From the NCBI GenBank assembly GCA_017941355.1, contig JAGAWN010000171.1, positions 1 to 40,327 of the forward strand: a DNA stretch of 40,327 nt. The letters run 5' to 3'. Numbering within the stretch: the first letter of the stretch is position 1; the number at the start of each line of letters is the position of its first letter. Positions 16,282 through 24,292 of the stretch are shown here, piece after piece. The notes under the pieces are model-generated. The model was not told where the DNA came from, made no database searches, and saw nothing but the letters and a program-made list of their open reading frames with translations. Source of the stretch: Ruminiclostridium sp. (GTDB taxonomy: Bacteria; Bacillota; Clostridia; Oscillospirales; Ruminococcaceae). Made by a program: the position numbers and the translations under genes.

Positions 16282-18513
16282 TTAATACCAGTCCCAACCG
16301 GTAGTCGAATAAGCTATTCGCCAGCCGTCGGCGGTCTTTACAAAGCGGAATACCTGATAGGCCTTCAGATAATCGTCTTTTTTTGCGGGATCATAGACTG
16401 CTTCAGGCGTTTCCAGACTTTCCCGCCAGTCGAGATCGTATGCTATCGCGTTGAATATGATCTCGTTATCTGTCTGCTTTACAAGCTCATACTCGGTATA
16501 AAGATGAGCTAAATTCCCGCCAACCTCGCCATAGGCATAGTAAAGCTCTTCGCCGTATTTTATAAAATAATGGAAATTATTCAGCATTACCGGTTTCCAT
16601 TCCTCGGTGAATATCTTCGGGAACGCCGCGAGGAAGCTGTCGCATGTAAAGCCCGACGCATAGAATGTTGCTTTGTTGCCGGTATTTCCGAAAGGCACTT
16701 TTATCGCCGCCGCGTCAGATTCGTAATGATCGCCCGCTCCTCTGAAATATGTCATTCCGTTATAGCCGTCGGCATACGGTATAAAGAATGAAACCGGCAT
16801 ACTTGCAATGAATTTTCCACTGTAATAAAGCTTTTTCAGCTCGGGGATGCCGAGATCGTCGAGAAATTTTCCCGCGCCGAACGTGTCCCATTCCTCCTCT
16901 ATCGAATTGTAGCTGTTAAACTCGACGAGCTCCTCCGCGGGCTTTACCTCGCCGCAGACAAGTTCCACCTCATCGTCCGAGAATTTCTGTATCGGAAATT
17001 CATAAACCTTTGTTTTATCTGTCGCCGTGAGTCCCATATCGTCGCATTTGTGCACAGTGTAGCCGTTCCGATCGACAACAAACCTCATCTCAGTGCCAAT
17101 AGAGTCCGTAACATATATCACTTCATTTCCGGAAAGTGATATATCGTCAAGACTGTTTATCTCGATCTCCGAGTTTGGCGCTGCCATATCGAGGTATTTT
17201 ACCGTCCCTCTGTCGCACCAGTAGAACGACACAAGATACATGGGTATTCTACGCAGTTTAAGAAACGGCACACCCGCAACGATAAGCGCGTGATCAGGCT
17301 TTACCGAATAAATGCGGACTGCGATGTCGCCGTCACTGTATTTATAGTCGAGACCGGTCATAGCAGTCGAATAATCAGTAAAACCAAGTTTTTCCCCGGT
17401 CTTTGCGTCGGTCACTATGACTTTCGCCTCCGGGAAGCTGTACTTTCCATACACCTTTTTCACATTATTGCACACTACCGACGCGAGCATTCTGTTCTGC
17501 GCTTCGGGTGCTTCAAATGTAAGGGTATCAAACTCCTCATATACTTCTTCGAGCGGTCTGTGCGTTACCTGCCACTTTTCGCCTGTTTTTGTAAATTCGA
17601 GCGCGAAATACTTCTTCCAAGAGACTTCCTCGCCATCACCGAGAAAGTCGTGTGCCTCGTATTCGTTCTTTTCGTAGTACGGCATTCCAACAGTAACGGA
17701 CGGCTCGTCGATGTAATTATCATAGCTTACGAGATAGCGTGTATCGCGCGGGTATGCCATTGATGAAACTATCCGCCACGATGTCCCATTTTTGTCAATA
17801 TATCCGCTGCCGTCAAAACTCTCTCCGTTGTATCCTTCATCATTCAGCAGCGTCTCGTCGTAGAACTCTGCAAAATCCTCACCCAGTTCGTAAAACAGGC
17901 GGTGCTGACCGAGATTGCTGAGCTTTCCCGCGTGCATATAGGGCATATACGTCTGAGCACGGTCGGTATATTTCGGAGCTCGCGCGTTGATATATACCGC
18001 CCACTTATTTCCTTCAAGATTGCCGTTGTAAAGATTGTAGCCGCAGTCATATAATACATCGGGCTCGTTCTTGAATACCGTGTAGCATGAAGGCTCTCCA
18101 CCATTGATGTATGTAAGCGCGTACAACTCGTCGGTCTCGACTATGTTGCAGGGATAGCACGCGTGTCCGTAATCAAAGAAGTCCTCGGAGTATGTCAGGT
18201 GCAGCTCGTCGGGATATACTTTTTCATTCTCACAATCCCATACGCCATAGAATACGCTTTCAAATATTTCAAGCGAGCGCTTGTCGAAAATTGGCAGTAC
18301 CTGATCGTCACGCACGGGGTATGATTTCAGCTCACCGTAATCGTCGGGCTCAGAAGATGTCAACGTAACAGCGGGTGTCGTCGTGCTCTCCACAGTCGTC
18401 GTTGTCGTCACTTCTTCCGTGACCGCCGAAGTCTCCACGGGCTTGTCTGCATTACAACCCGACAGTACCATAACAGCTGCTATCGCGGCTGCAAGCAATT
18501 TTCTATATCTCAT
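16282..18513 (-). CDS. Large surface lipoprotein sharing its ectodomain with anti-sigma partners
   Basis: The 743-residue protein begins with a lipoprotein signal (MRYRKLLAA, hydrophobic core, lipobox VLSGC with Cys20) and a Thr-rich linker. The next part repeats part 2 of the ectodomains in the 9308-11584 and 21149-23572 partners: an LTYSEDFFDYG strand, EPDVLYDCGYN, DGSGYIDKNGTSW, YYEKNEY and THRPLEEVYEE. A further roughly 350 residues, ending RFVKTADGWRIAYSTTGWDWY, have no recognised family. The ATG at 18513 follows GGGAGG. It is monocistronic and under an ECF-type promoter at 18539-18575. A free lipoprotein with the sensor's outer domain could act as decoy, co-receptor or ligand carrier; this is inference. 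Confidence 0.85.
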   Translation of the reverse strand: MRYRKLLAAAIAAVMVLSGCNADKPVETSAVTEEVTTTTTVESTTTPAVTLTSSEPDDYGELKSYPVRDDQVLPIFDKRSLEIFESVFYGVWDCENEKVYPDELHLTYSEDFFDYGHACYPCNIVETDELYALTYINGGEPSCYTVFKNEPDVLYDCGYNLYNGNLEGNKWAVYINARAPKYTDRAQTYMPYMHAGKLSNLGQHRLFYELGEDFAEFYDETLLNDEGYNGESFDGSGYIDKNGTSWRIVSSMAYPRDTRYLVSYDNYIDEPSVTVGMPYYEKNEYEAHDFLGDGEEVSWKKYFALEFTKTGEKWQVTHRPLEEVYEEFDTLTFEAPEAQNRMLASVVCNNVKKVYGKYSFPEAKVIVTDAKTGEKLGFTDYSTAMTGLDYKYSDGDIAVRIYSVKPDHALIVAGVPFLKLRRIPMYLVSFYWCDRGTVKYLDMAAPNSEIEINSLDDISLSGNEVIYVTDSIGTEMRFVVDRNGYTVHKCDDMGLTATDKTKVYEFPIQKFSDDEVELVCGEVKPAEELVEFNSYNSIEEEWDTFGAGKFLDDLGIPELKKLYYSGKFIASMPVSFFIPYADGYNGMTYFRGAGDHYESDAAAIKVPFGNTGNKATFYASGFTCDSFLAAFPKIFTEEWKPVMLNNFHYFIKYGEELYYAYGEVGGNLAHLYTEYELVKQTDNEIIFNAIAYDLDWRESLETPEAVYDPAKKDDYLKAYQVFRFVKTADGWRIAYSTTGWDWY

Positions 18514-18538
18514 ATTTCCGACCTCCCGAAAACAGTCT

Positions 18539-18575
18539 CTACTATATAAAACGAACAAAAAGGCAAAATGTAACA
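18539..18575 (-). promoter_or_regulatory. ECF-type promoter of the lipoprotein gene
   Basis: On the minus strand TGTTAC is followed by 17 nt and GTTTTATATAGTAG (TCGTTTTATATAGTAG). An A/T-rich tract precedes the -35. It matches the boxes at 858-895 and 39265-39301, and the group A sigma box at 37300-37336. Confidence 0.65.
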
Positions 18576-18707
18576 CGTTTTTTGAAAACTTTTTCATATT
18601 TGTATAGTTGCACAAAGGCGTTTGTACATTATAACCACAACGCAGTTCGTCTGTACTTATTATACCACGGGATTACGCCATTTTCAATAATTTCCGAAAA
18701 GCAAGAC

Positions 18708-18738
18708 GCCCCATACCGCTTTTACAGCGATACGGGGC
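18708..18738 (-). terminator. Terminator (family 2 hairpin)
   Basis: On the minus strand GCCCCGTATCGCT pairs over 13 bp with AGCGGTATGGGGC (two G-U pairs, possible only on this strand), just after the stop at 18752. Confidence 0.75.
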
Positions 18739-18751
18739 TTTGTAGGGGTTA

Positions 18752-20428
18752 TTATTCCGGCATATTCATCTGTACAGCTGTCTCGACGGGCTGCACTTCA
18801 TTCATATCCAGTTCATTGCTTAAATCCCAGAAGGACTTTGGCATAAACTCGGCGCGCTTTGTTTTAAGCCCGTTTATCGAGAACTCCCTCATTTCGGTCA
18901 AATCGACATTGTAATCATCGGGTACAACGACCACACTTACCCGGTATAAGCTGTTTTCTTCGTCCTCCACGGCACTTATGTAACATCCCGACATCGTAAA
19001 GACAGTGCCGTTCAGCGTGGTTATCTCGGTTTTAAATTCCGGCGGCGCTGTCCACGGTTTCCTGCTTGTGAACGTCATTTCAAGCCCGACAGGTGAAAGC
19101 GTAATCCATTCAAGCTTCGCGTCTGGTATGCCGAACTCCGTCATATCGACGCCGACACGCTCCATAAGCGGCTCGTAGCTATCGACACCCTTGATCGTTA
19201 TCGAGCTTCCCGCGACGGGATATCCTACCTCTCCTACCGTGCTGTGATCTATGAACTCGATGTTGTCAAATTCTCCCGCGGGCACGTCGAGAAGAGCGTA
19301 GAACACCGCGGAGCCCGTCTCTTCGTCATATCTTCCCATGCTCTGAATAATATTGCGGGCGCGGGTCGAAGAACGCACTCCCACACTGTACAGGTCTTCC
19401 TTATTACCCACAAGACGCGCTTCAAGGAAGCGCCCGTCATACCGGAACGCGGTCATATTGATATCCTTGTCCTTGAAGCCGAGGGACGTTACTCCCTCCC
19501 AGCCTTTACTCGCAGCCTCCTCGGGAAGATCCCGCACTATCGCGGATGTTGCAATACCCTCGCCGCCGTCGGCAGTTACCGTCGTTGTGGTATCGGCGTC
19601 CGGGCTGTCGGGCAGCACCGTAGTCGCAGTTGTGGCTTCAACTGGTGGAGTCGTCATATAAACTGCGGTAGTGACTATCGGCTCGTCTATCATATCGGTG
19701 CTTTTGTACATAGTCAGCGAGAAAATCTCGGTGTGTTCCGCATCATCGCAGAATATTACCTCTGCCGATTCCGACGGCTCGTACAAACGGTAATCCGCAA
19801 AGCATGAATATGATGTTCCGCTGCCTGCGATCTGGCAGTTTTCATGATGTCCGATATCACTGTCCTTCGGTAATATCAGCTTTTGCGGCATCCCGTCATC
19901 GCTAGTTTCTTCGTAAATAATGTCATAGTATATCCTTGCCAATGTTCCGTCAAACTTGTACCCTTTCAGCTGAACGGTAATATCGTCATCAACACCGTAT
20001 TTCTGATCGACTTTTACATATCCGCTCCCATTAATGCTGTATGAATGAAAGATCGTTGTGAACTCGGCTTCGTTCGTATCAGCGGCAGTCGTGTCAGCGT
20101 TAGACGAATACCCCGCGCCCGTGCCCTGCACATCCGGACCTTTCAGCCCGCCGTTATCGTTAAGCCATTTCAATCCGAACACAGCTCCCGCAAGCACCGC
20201 GGCTGTACCGGCAACACCCGCGACCACTTTAAGCGCCTTGTGTGACTTCTTAGGCTCGACATATTCCGGAGTTATCTCCCTGAAATTGATATGTCTTACA
20301 TTATCATTGTTATTGCTCATAATTTTTGCCCTTTCCCTTATTTTTCTGCCGAATTCGGCATCGCTTTCCGGACGAAAAGAGCCTTTCATACCGTTCAGAG
20401 TATCGGAAACAGCTTTTTTATAATCCAT
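18752..20428 (-). CDS. Group B membrane partner (putative anti-sigma), GGLKGPDVQG type
   Basis: The 558-residue product has a cytosolic N-terminus with ITPEYVEPKKSHKALKV (about 52-68), one helix (about 66-88), the NGGLKGPDVQG motif (about 92-102) and a two-part ectodomain. Part 1 (about 130-250) has a VDDDITVQLKGYKFDG-type strand; a Thr-rich linker follows at about 270-320; part 2 repeats the plan and contains LEWITLSPVGLEMTFTSR. The ATG at 20428 follows AAAGGGGCTG and starts 14 nt after the sigma stop. The N-terminal half is close to that of 29144-30703. The cytosolic PEYxEPKKSHK stretch could be a sigma-binding element; no zinc finger is seen. Confidence 0.8.
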   Translation of the reverse strand: MDYKKAVSDTLNGMKGSFRPESDAEFGRKIRERAKIMSNNNDNVRHINFREITPEYVEPKKSHKALKVVAGVAGTAAVLAGAVFGLKWLNDNGGLKGPDVQGTGAGYSSNADTTAADTNEAEFTTIFHSYSINGSGYVKVDQKYGVDDDITVQLKGYKFDGTLARIYYDIIYEETSDDGMPQKLILPKDSDIGHHENCQIAGSGTSYSCFADYRLYEPSESAEVIFCDDAEHTEIFSLTMYKSTDMIDEPIVTTAVYMTTPPVEATTATTVLPDSPDADTTTTVTADGGEGIATSAIVRDLPEEAASKGWEGVTSLGFKDKDINMTAFRYDGRFLEARLVGNKEDLYSVGVRSSTRARNIIQSMGRYDEETGSAVFYALLDVPAGEFDNIEFIDHSTVGEVGYPVAGSSITIKGVDSYEPLMERVGVDMTEFGIPDAKLEWITLSPVGLEMTFTSRKPWTAPPEFKTEITTLNGTVFTMSGCYISAVEDEENSLYRVSVVVVPDDYNVDLTEMREFSINGLKTKRAEFMPKSFWDLSNELDMNEVQPVETAVQMNMPE

Positions 20429-20442
20429 ATTTTCAGCCCCTT

Positions 20443-20910
20443 TCATCCGTTCAGAACCTCCCGCAGCTTGTCCCTGCCGCGCTTTAGCCGCCATTTCACC
20501 GCAGCCGCGCTGATACCGAGCAGCTTTGCGGTCTCGGATATCTGATATCCCTCGTAATAATACAGATACAGCACGGCGCGCAGCTTCGGATCAAGTGCCG
20601 TTACAGCAGCTCTAACGCTGTCGGATTCGGACTCCTCGTTATACTGCATCTCTGGCAGATCGTCGAGAGACACCGAATACTTCTGCCAATGTGACTTAAC
20701 GTGATTGAAGCTTCTGTTCATCGCGCAGCGTATAAGCCAAGCCTTGACGTGCTCGTCGCTGTCGAAGCTCCCGTCGTATGTGTACAGCTTAAGAAACACG
20801 TCCTGTGCTATATCCTCGGCATCGGCGGGATTTTTGACTATGAACAGAGCCGCGTCGGTTACATTCCTGCGGTACAGTTCTATGTATCGGTCAAGATCGA
20901 GTCCGGACAT
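20443..20910 (-). CDS. Group B ECF sigma factor
   Basis: The 155-residue product starts MSGLDLDRYIELYRRN. Region 2 has AEDIAQDVFLKLYTYDGSFD and an AWLIRCAMNRSFNHVKSHW helix; region 4 has YYEGYQISETAKLLGISAAA and WRLKRGRDKLREVL. The ATG at 20910 follows GGGAAAGGAAG. The frame extends upstream without a site. It is near-identical in plan to the sigma factors at 16074 and 31188. Confidence 0.93.
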   Translation of the reverse strand: MSGLDLDRYIELYRRNVTDAALFIVKNPADAEDIAQDVFLKLYTYDGSFDSDEHVKAWLIRCAMNRSFNHVKSHWQKYSVSLDDLPEMQYNEESESDSVRAAVTALDPKLRAVLYLYYYEGYQISETAKLLGISAAAVKWRLKRGRDKLREVLNG

Positions 20911-20941
20911 CGATCCACTTCCTTTCCCTGAAAAGCGCTTT

Positions 20942-20978
20942 CTGTATATAATACAATTGGAAAAAGCAAAAAGTATAA
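20942..20978 (-). promoter_or_regulatory. Group B sigma promoter
   Basis: On the minus strand the -10 region CAATTGTATTATATACAG matches the box before the sigma gene at 13880; the -35 (TTATAC, about 18 nt upstream) is poor. Confidence 0.5.
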
Positions 20979-21010
20979 GTCTTTTCAAAAAATTTTATTT
21001 TATCAGTTTA

Positions 21011-21049
21011 TCGTTTCTTCTACCCGCCGAAGGCGGGTAGAAGAAACGA
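21011..21049. repeat. Perfect 18-bp inverted repeat with a GAA loop
   Basis: TCGTTTCTTCTACCCGCC and its exact complement are separated by only GAA. It lies upstream of the sigma promoter at 20942-20978 and beyond the terminator of the upstream operon, without a clear U-tract on either strand. It may be a second terminator or a barrier to read-through. Confidence 0.8.
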
Positions 21050-21099
21050 AATGTCTTGTTATCCATTTATCATTATACATTGTTTTTATTGCAAAAGCA

Positions 21100-21130
21100 A
21101 CAAGCGCACAAGCCGAAGCCCGTGCGCCTG
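21100..21130 (-). terminator. Terminator (family 1 hairpin)
   Basis: On the minus strand CAGGCGCACGGGC/GCTTGTGCGCTTG with TTCG loop, then TTGCTTTTGC. It lies about 20 nt after the stop of the gene at 21149. Confidence 0.78.
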
Positions 21131-21148
21131 CTGTATTGTAGGGAGTAT

Positions 21149-23572
21149 TTATTTTTTAGGCTTTACAGCCTCATTTGTGATGAGCGAGCGGTCGGCTGCT
21201 CCGGAATTGTAGTAAAGTCCGTGTTCCATAACTTTTCCGAGGATAATGTCATTCCCGTCGCCGCAGCTTGTTATGACGTAATTCCCGCCGACATTCTGCA
21301 CATTGATATCATAGAATTTATAGTGAGAAACGTCATTCAGGAATTCCGCGTTTGTCGTTTCGTTGTCCTCGTCGCCCCAGCAAAGTATCGCGAAATGCCC
21401 CACGATCGCGTCCTCGGTAACATCACAGCCGATGTACCACGTCTCATAAGTCCCGAGCAAGCCGCTCATCGGGTCTATATAATACAGTGTTCCGTTGACC
21501 TCGAGAAGATATTCCCACATCAGGGCGTCTATGTACTCGCCGTAAATATCGCTGTCATACAGAGCCTTGAAATCGGCGTATGTCCTGACTTTATCTGAAA
21601 TAACCTTGTATGCGCCGTCATTGGATATGAAATCGTCGGCTTTTTCTCCGAGCTCGAACGCGAGCGCACTCCGATCGACATTCCCCCAGCCGCTTATCAT
21701 TTCGTGCAGCTTCTCCGCCTTGTCAAGAAGTATCTGCTCGCAGTCAAGCGTCATATCTATCGGCTCAGCGATCACATCGTCGGCAGGACTGTATTCCGGA
21801 CGTTCACCCATTATCGAGACTGTATTGCCCACGACCTCATAGGGCAGATCATACTCGGCGTATGTTACGCTCCACTTTTCTTTCCAATCCTTCTCGAATG
21901 TTAGTCCGAACCAATGCTGACCCGGAGCGGCTGTGCCTTTTTCAAGATAATCATTATACTCGTCCTCAACGAAATATCGTGCTCCGATCAGCACAAGATC
22001 ATCGCGGTATTCCTCAAGATATCTGTCTGCACCCGCGGTCATCATATCACCGCCTGTGACATAAGCCATACCGTCTTCAAAGGTAAATCCATTATTTAAC
22101 GTTTCATTGTAGAACGTTTTGAAATCCTCGCCGTACATATTGAACAGCTTATACTCCGCGAGAAGGCTTATTTCCCCTGTCGGAAGCGTTTTATCCGCCG
22201 GTATGTCCTCACGCGTGTATTTTATGCTCATTTCGCTGCCCAACTCTACGACGGGAGTGCTGTTATAGCCGTTGAAGTAGCTGAGTCCCGTCTGATACAT
22301 TACATCCGGGTCACTCTTTTCGATGACGAATATCTCGCTTTCTCCGCTGTTTATACACAGCATATACCATATATCCTCTGTCTCCGCGAAGCACAGCGGA
22401 CGGTGAAATCCCTCAAAGTCAAACGGACTGTTTTTGTATGTTAACGGAAGAATGAGTTCGTCGTCATCACTTTGATTCCATTCGCCGTAGAAATGGTCTT
22501 CAAGAATGCTTATCGCCGTGTCGCTCGTGAGATCATAGTTCTCTGTATCGATGATATACCGCTTTTCCTCGGTTGCTACCTTGTGTGTCTCTATATAATC
22601 TTCGAGTTTCGTGCTGAATGCTTCCCAGGCCTCATCGGTAAATCCGAGTTCCTTGTACTTCGGGAGCATTATTCTTATCTGCGTCGCGAAAACGTTCACC
22701 TTTTCGTAATCTTCAATCGTGTGGTAGTACATCCAGCGCGGTGAGAGCACATATTCGCCCGAAACAATCGAGTATTCGGACTTGAACGCGACGGCAATAT
22801 CAGCTTTGTTCTCTCTTCCGAAATACATAGAATCGAAGTCAAAAAGCCGGTCATCAAGGTCGGCACCCTCGTTTATCTGCCTGTGTATCTCGTTGTCATA
22901 ATATATCAGAACGGACTCCATTTCCTCGCCGGTCAAACCAAGATCCTTCATATATCGGTAAATGTTCGGCGTATCGTCGATACCGTAGCGTGTCACATTG
23001 CCCGCCTGTATGTCCGCGCCCTGTGCGTCCTGATACTGCGTAGCAAGCTCCTCGGCACGGTTGATGTATTCGGGAAATTCCGTACATATCGTTCCGATAA
23101 GATCAGTATTTATTGAAGTAAACCTTTTCTGCCAGAGGTCATTGAATTCATCATGCCAACCGTCACCGCCGTATAGTTCAGAGTTTTCATTGGGAGCAAA
23201 CGGCTCCGGCATAGACGTGTCGGTGATGATCGAAAGAGGATCAACTGCCAAGTCGGGGGTGTATATCGTAACAATAGGCTCGGTGACTGAGGACTCGGCG
23301 GGCTTCGGCTCGGTCTGGATGTCCTTTAAATTGTTCCAGAGCACCACTCCGCCCGTTATAGCAACAGCCGCTGCGAGTCCGCCGAGAACACCGTTTCTTA
23401 TCCTGTACCGCCTGATATCCGCTTCCGACGGTTTCGGTACATCAATTATCTCCATGTGCCGAACCTCGGTTTTCAGGTTCGGGTCTGCGCTCTCATGCCC
23501 TACCGCACGCAGAACATTGCTGTCCTTTGTATCTCCAATCGCTTCTATGAGCTTTTCTTCCTTTGTCTTCAT
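21149..23572 (-). CDS. Large membrane partner (putative anti-sigma), group A
   Basis: The 807-residue product has a cytosolic N-terminus with PSEADIRRYRIRNG (about 48-61), one helix (about 61-80) and a bipartite ectodomain. Part 1 (ITDTSMPEPF, PRWMYYHTIEDYEKV, LGFTDEAWEAF) parallels the 9308-11584 partner, and part 2 (LTYKNSPFDFEGF, DPDVMYQTG) parallels both that partner and the lipoprotein at 16282-18513. The C-terminal 200 residues (from about SALAFELGEKADD) are its own. The ATG at 23572 overlaps the sigma stop as ATGA. No zinc finger is seen. Putative anti-sigma factor by pairing; the shared ectodomain suggests that this sensor and the lipoprotein see the same or related ligands. Confidence 0.8.
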   Translation of the reverse strand: MKTKEEKLIEAIGDTKDSNVLRAVGHESADPNLKTEVRHMEIIDVPKPSEADIRRYRIRNGVLGGLAAAVAITGGVVLWNNLKDIQTEPKPAESSVTEPIVTIYTPDLAVDPLSIITDTSMPEPFAPNENSELYGGDGWHDEFNDLWQKRFTSINTDLIGTICTEFPEYINRAEELATQYQDAQGADIQAGNVTRYGIDDTPNIYRYMKDLGLTGEEMESVLIYYDNEIHRQINEGADLDDRLFDFDSMYFGRENKADIAVAFKSEYSIVSGEYVLSPRWMYYHTIEDYEKVNVFATQIRIMLPKYKELGFTDEAWEAFSTKLEDYIETHKVATEEKRYIIDTENYDLTSDTAISILEDHFYGEWNQSDDDELILPLTYKNSPFDFEGFHRPLCFAETEDIWYMLCINSGESEIFVIEKSDPDVMYQTGLSYFNGYNSTPVVELGSEMSIKYTREDIPADKTLPTGEISLLAEYKLFNMYGEDFKTFYNETLNNGFTFEDGMAYVTGGDMMTAGADRYLEEYRDDLVLIGARYFVEDEYNDYLEKGTAAPGQHWFGLTFEKDWKEKWSVTYAEYDLPYEVVGNTVSIMGERPEYSPADDVIAEPIDMTLDCEQILLDKAEKLHEMISGWGNVDRSALAFELGEKADDFISNDGAYKVISDKVRTYADFKALYDSDIYGEYIDALMWEYLLEVNGTLYYIDPMSGLLGTYETWYIGCDVTEDAIVGHFAILCWGDEDNETTNAEFLNDVSHYKFYDINVQNVGGNYVITSCGDGNDIILGKVMEHGLYYNSGAADRSLITNEAVKPKK

Positions 23573-24129
23573 ATATCTATGCCCTCCTTTTCGAGGTATT
23601 CCTTTAGCTTCTCGCGGGTACGCATAAGCGTCACACGCACCTTGCTCTCACTGATACTGAGCCGATTAGCAATATCCGCCACGGGGCTGAAATTCCAGTA
23701 TCGCATAAGAAACATCACCTTTTTCTCGCGCCCGAGAGTATCGAGGAATCTGTCGATCATCTCCGTGAGTTCTTTGCCCTCGACAGTCTTCACAACGTTA
23801 TCCGGCGCGGGTATGCAGTCCGAAAGCTCATTATACACATCGGTGTAGTTGTTCTCCGCACGCCGCTTGCGAAGTGCTGCTTTGACACGATCGAGTGCGA
23901 GATTGCGAACGATACGGTAAATGAACGCGCTCAGCGGAGACGGCTTAGTCGGCGGTATCGTGTTCCAAAGCCGCAGGTATGTATCATTCGCGCACTCGTC
24001 GCTGTCCTCGCGGTTCTGTAGGATATTGTATGCCGTTTTTCTGCACCGCACACCGTATTTCTTGTCTGTCTCGGTTATCGCGTCCTCCGAGCGCTCGACA
24101 TAAAGCGAGATTATTTTTTCGTCTTCCAT
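23569..24129 (-). CDS. Group A ECF sigma factor
   Basis: The 186-residue product carries the group signature SEDAITETDKKYG (about residues 14-26), region 2 with NREDSDECANDTYLRLWNTI and YRIVRNLALDRVK, and region 4 ending SESKVRVTLMRTREKLKEYL. The ATG at 24129 follows GGGGGAGGACAAA, excluding the longer frame. Tightly coupled by ATGA to the 21149-23572 partner. Confidence 0.93.
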   Translation of the reverse strand: MEDEKIISLYVERSEDAITETDKKYGVRCRKTAYNILQNREDSDECANDTYLRLWNTIPPTKPSPLSAFIYRIVRNLALDRVKAALRKRRAENNYTDVYNELSDCIPAPDNVVKTVEGKELTEMIDRFLDTLGREKKVMFLMRYWNFSPVADIANRLSISESKVRVTLMRTREKLKEYLEKEGIDI

Positions 24130-24161
24130 TTTGTCCTCCCCCGATCGTCTTTCAGAAGCTT

Positions 24162-24199
24162 CTATAGATATAAACGACAAAATTACCGTGAATGTTACA
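24162..24199 (-). promoter_or_regulatory. ECF-type promoter, group A
   Basis: On the minus strand TGTAAC (24199-24194) is followed by 18 nt and GTTTATATCTATAG, with GTC just before. Upstream GAAAAATTTTTC is a palindromic A/T tract directly before the -35, a form repeated before the gene at 37270. Confidence 0.6.
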
Positions 24200-24252
24200 C
24201 TTTTTTGAAAAATTTTTCAAGAATATTATAGCTCATTTCTCGGGAAAAAGCA

Positions 24253-24285
24253 ACAAGCGCACGAGTAGTTAAGCTCATGCGCCTG
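24253..24285 (-). terminator. Terminator (family 1 hairpin, altered loop)
   Basis: On the minus strand AGGCGCATGAG pairs with CTCGTGCGCTT around a CTTAACTA loop, tail TTGCTTTTT. The loop and stem tip differ from other family 1 copies while the outer stem is kept. Confidence 0.75.
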
Positions 24286-24292
24286 TTTATTA

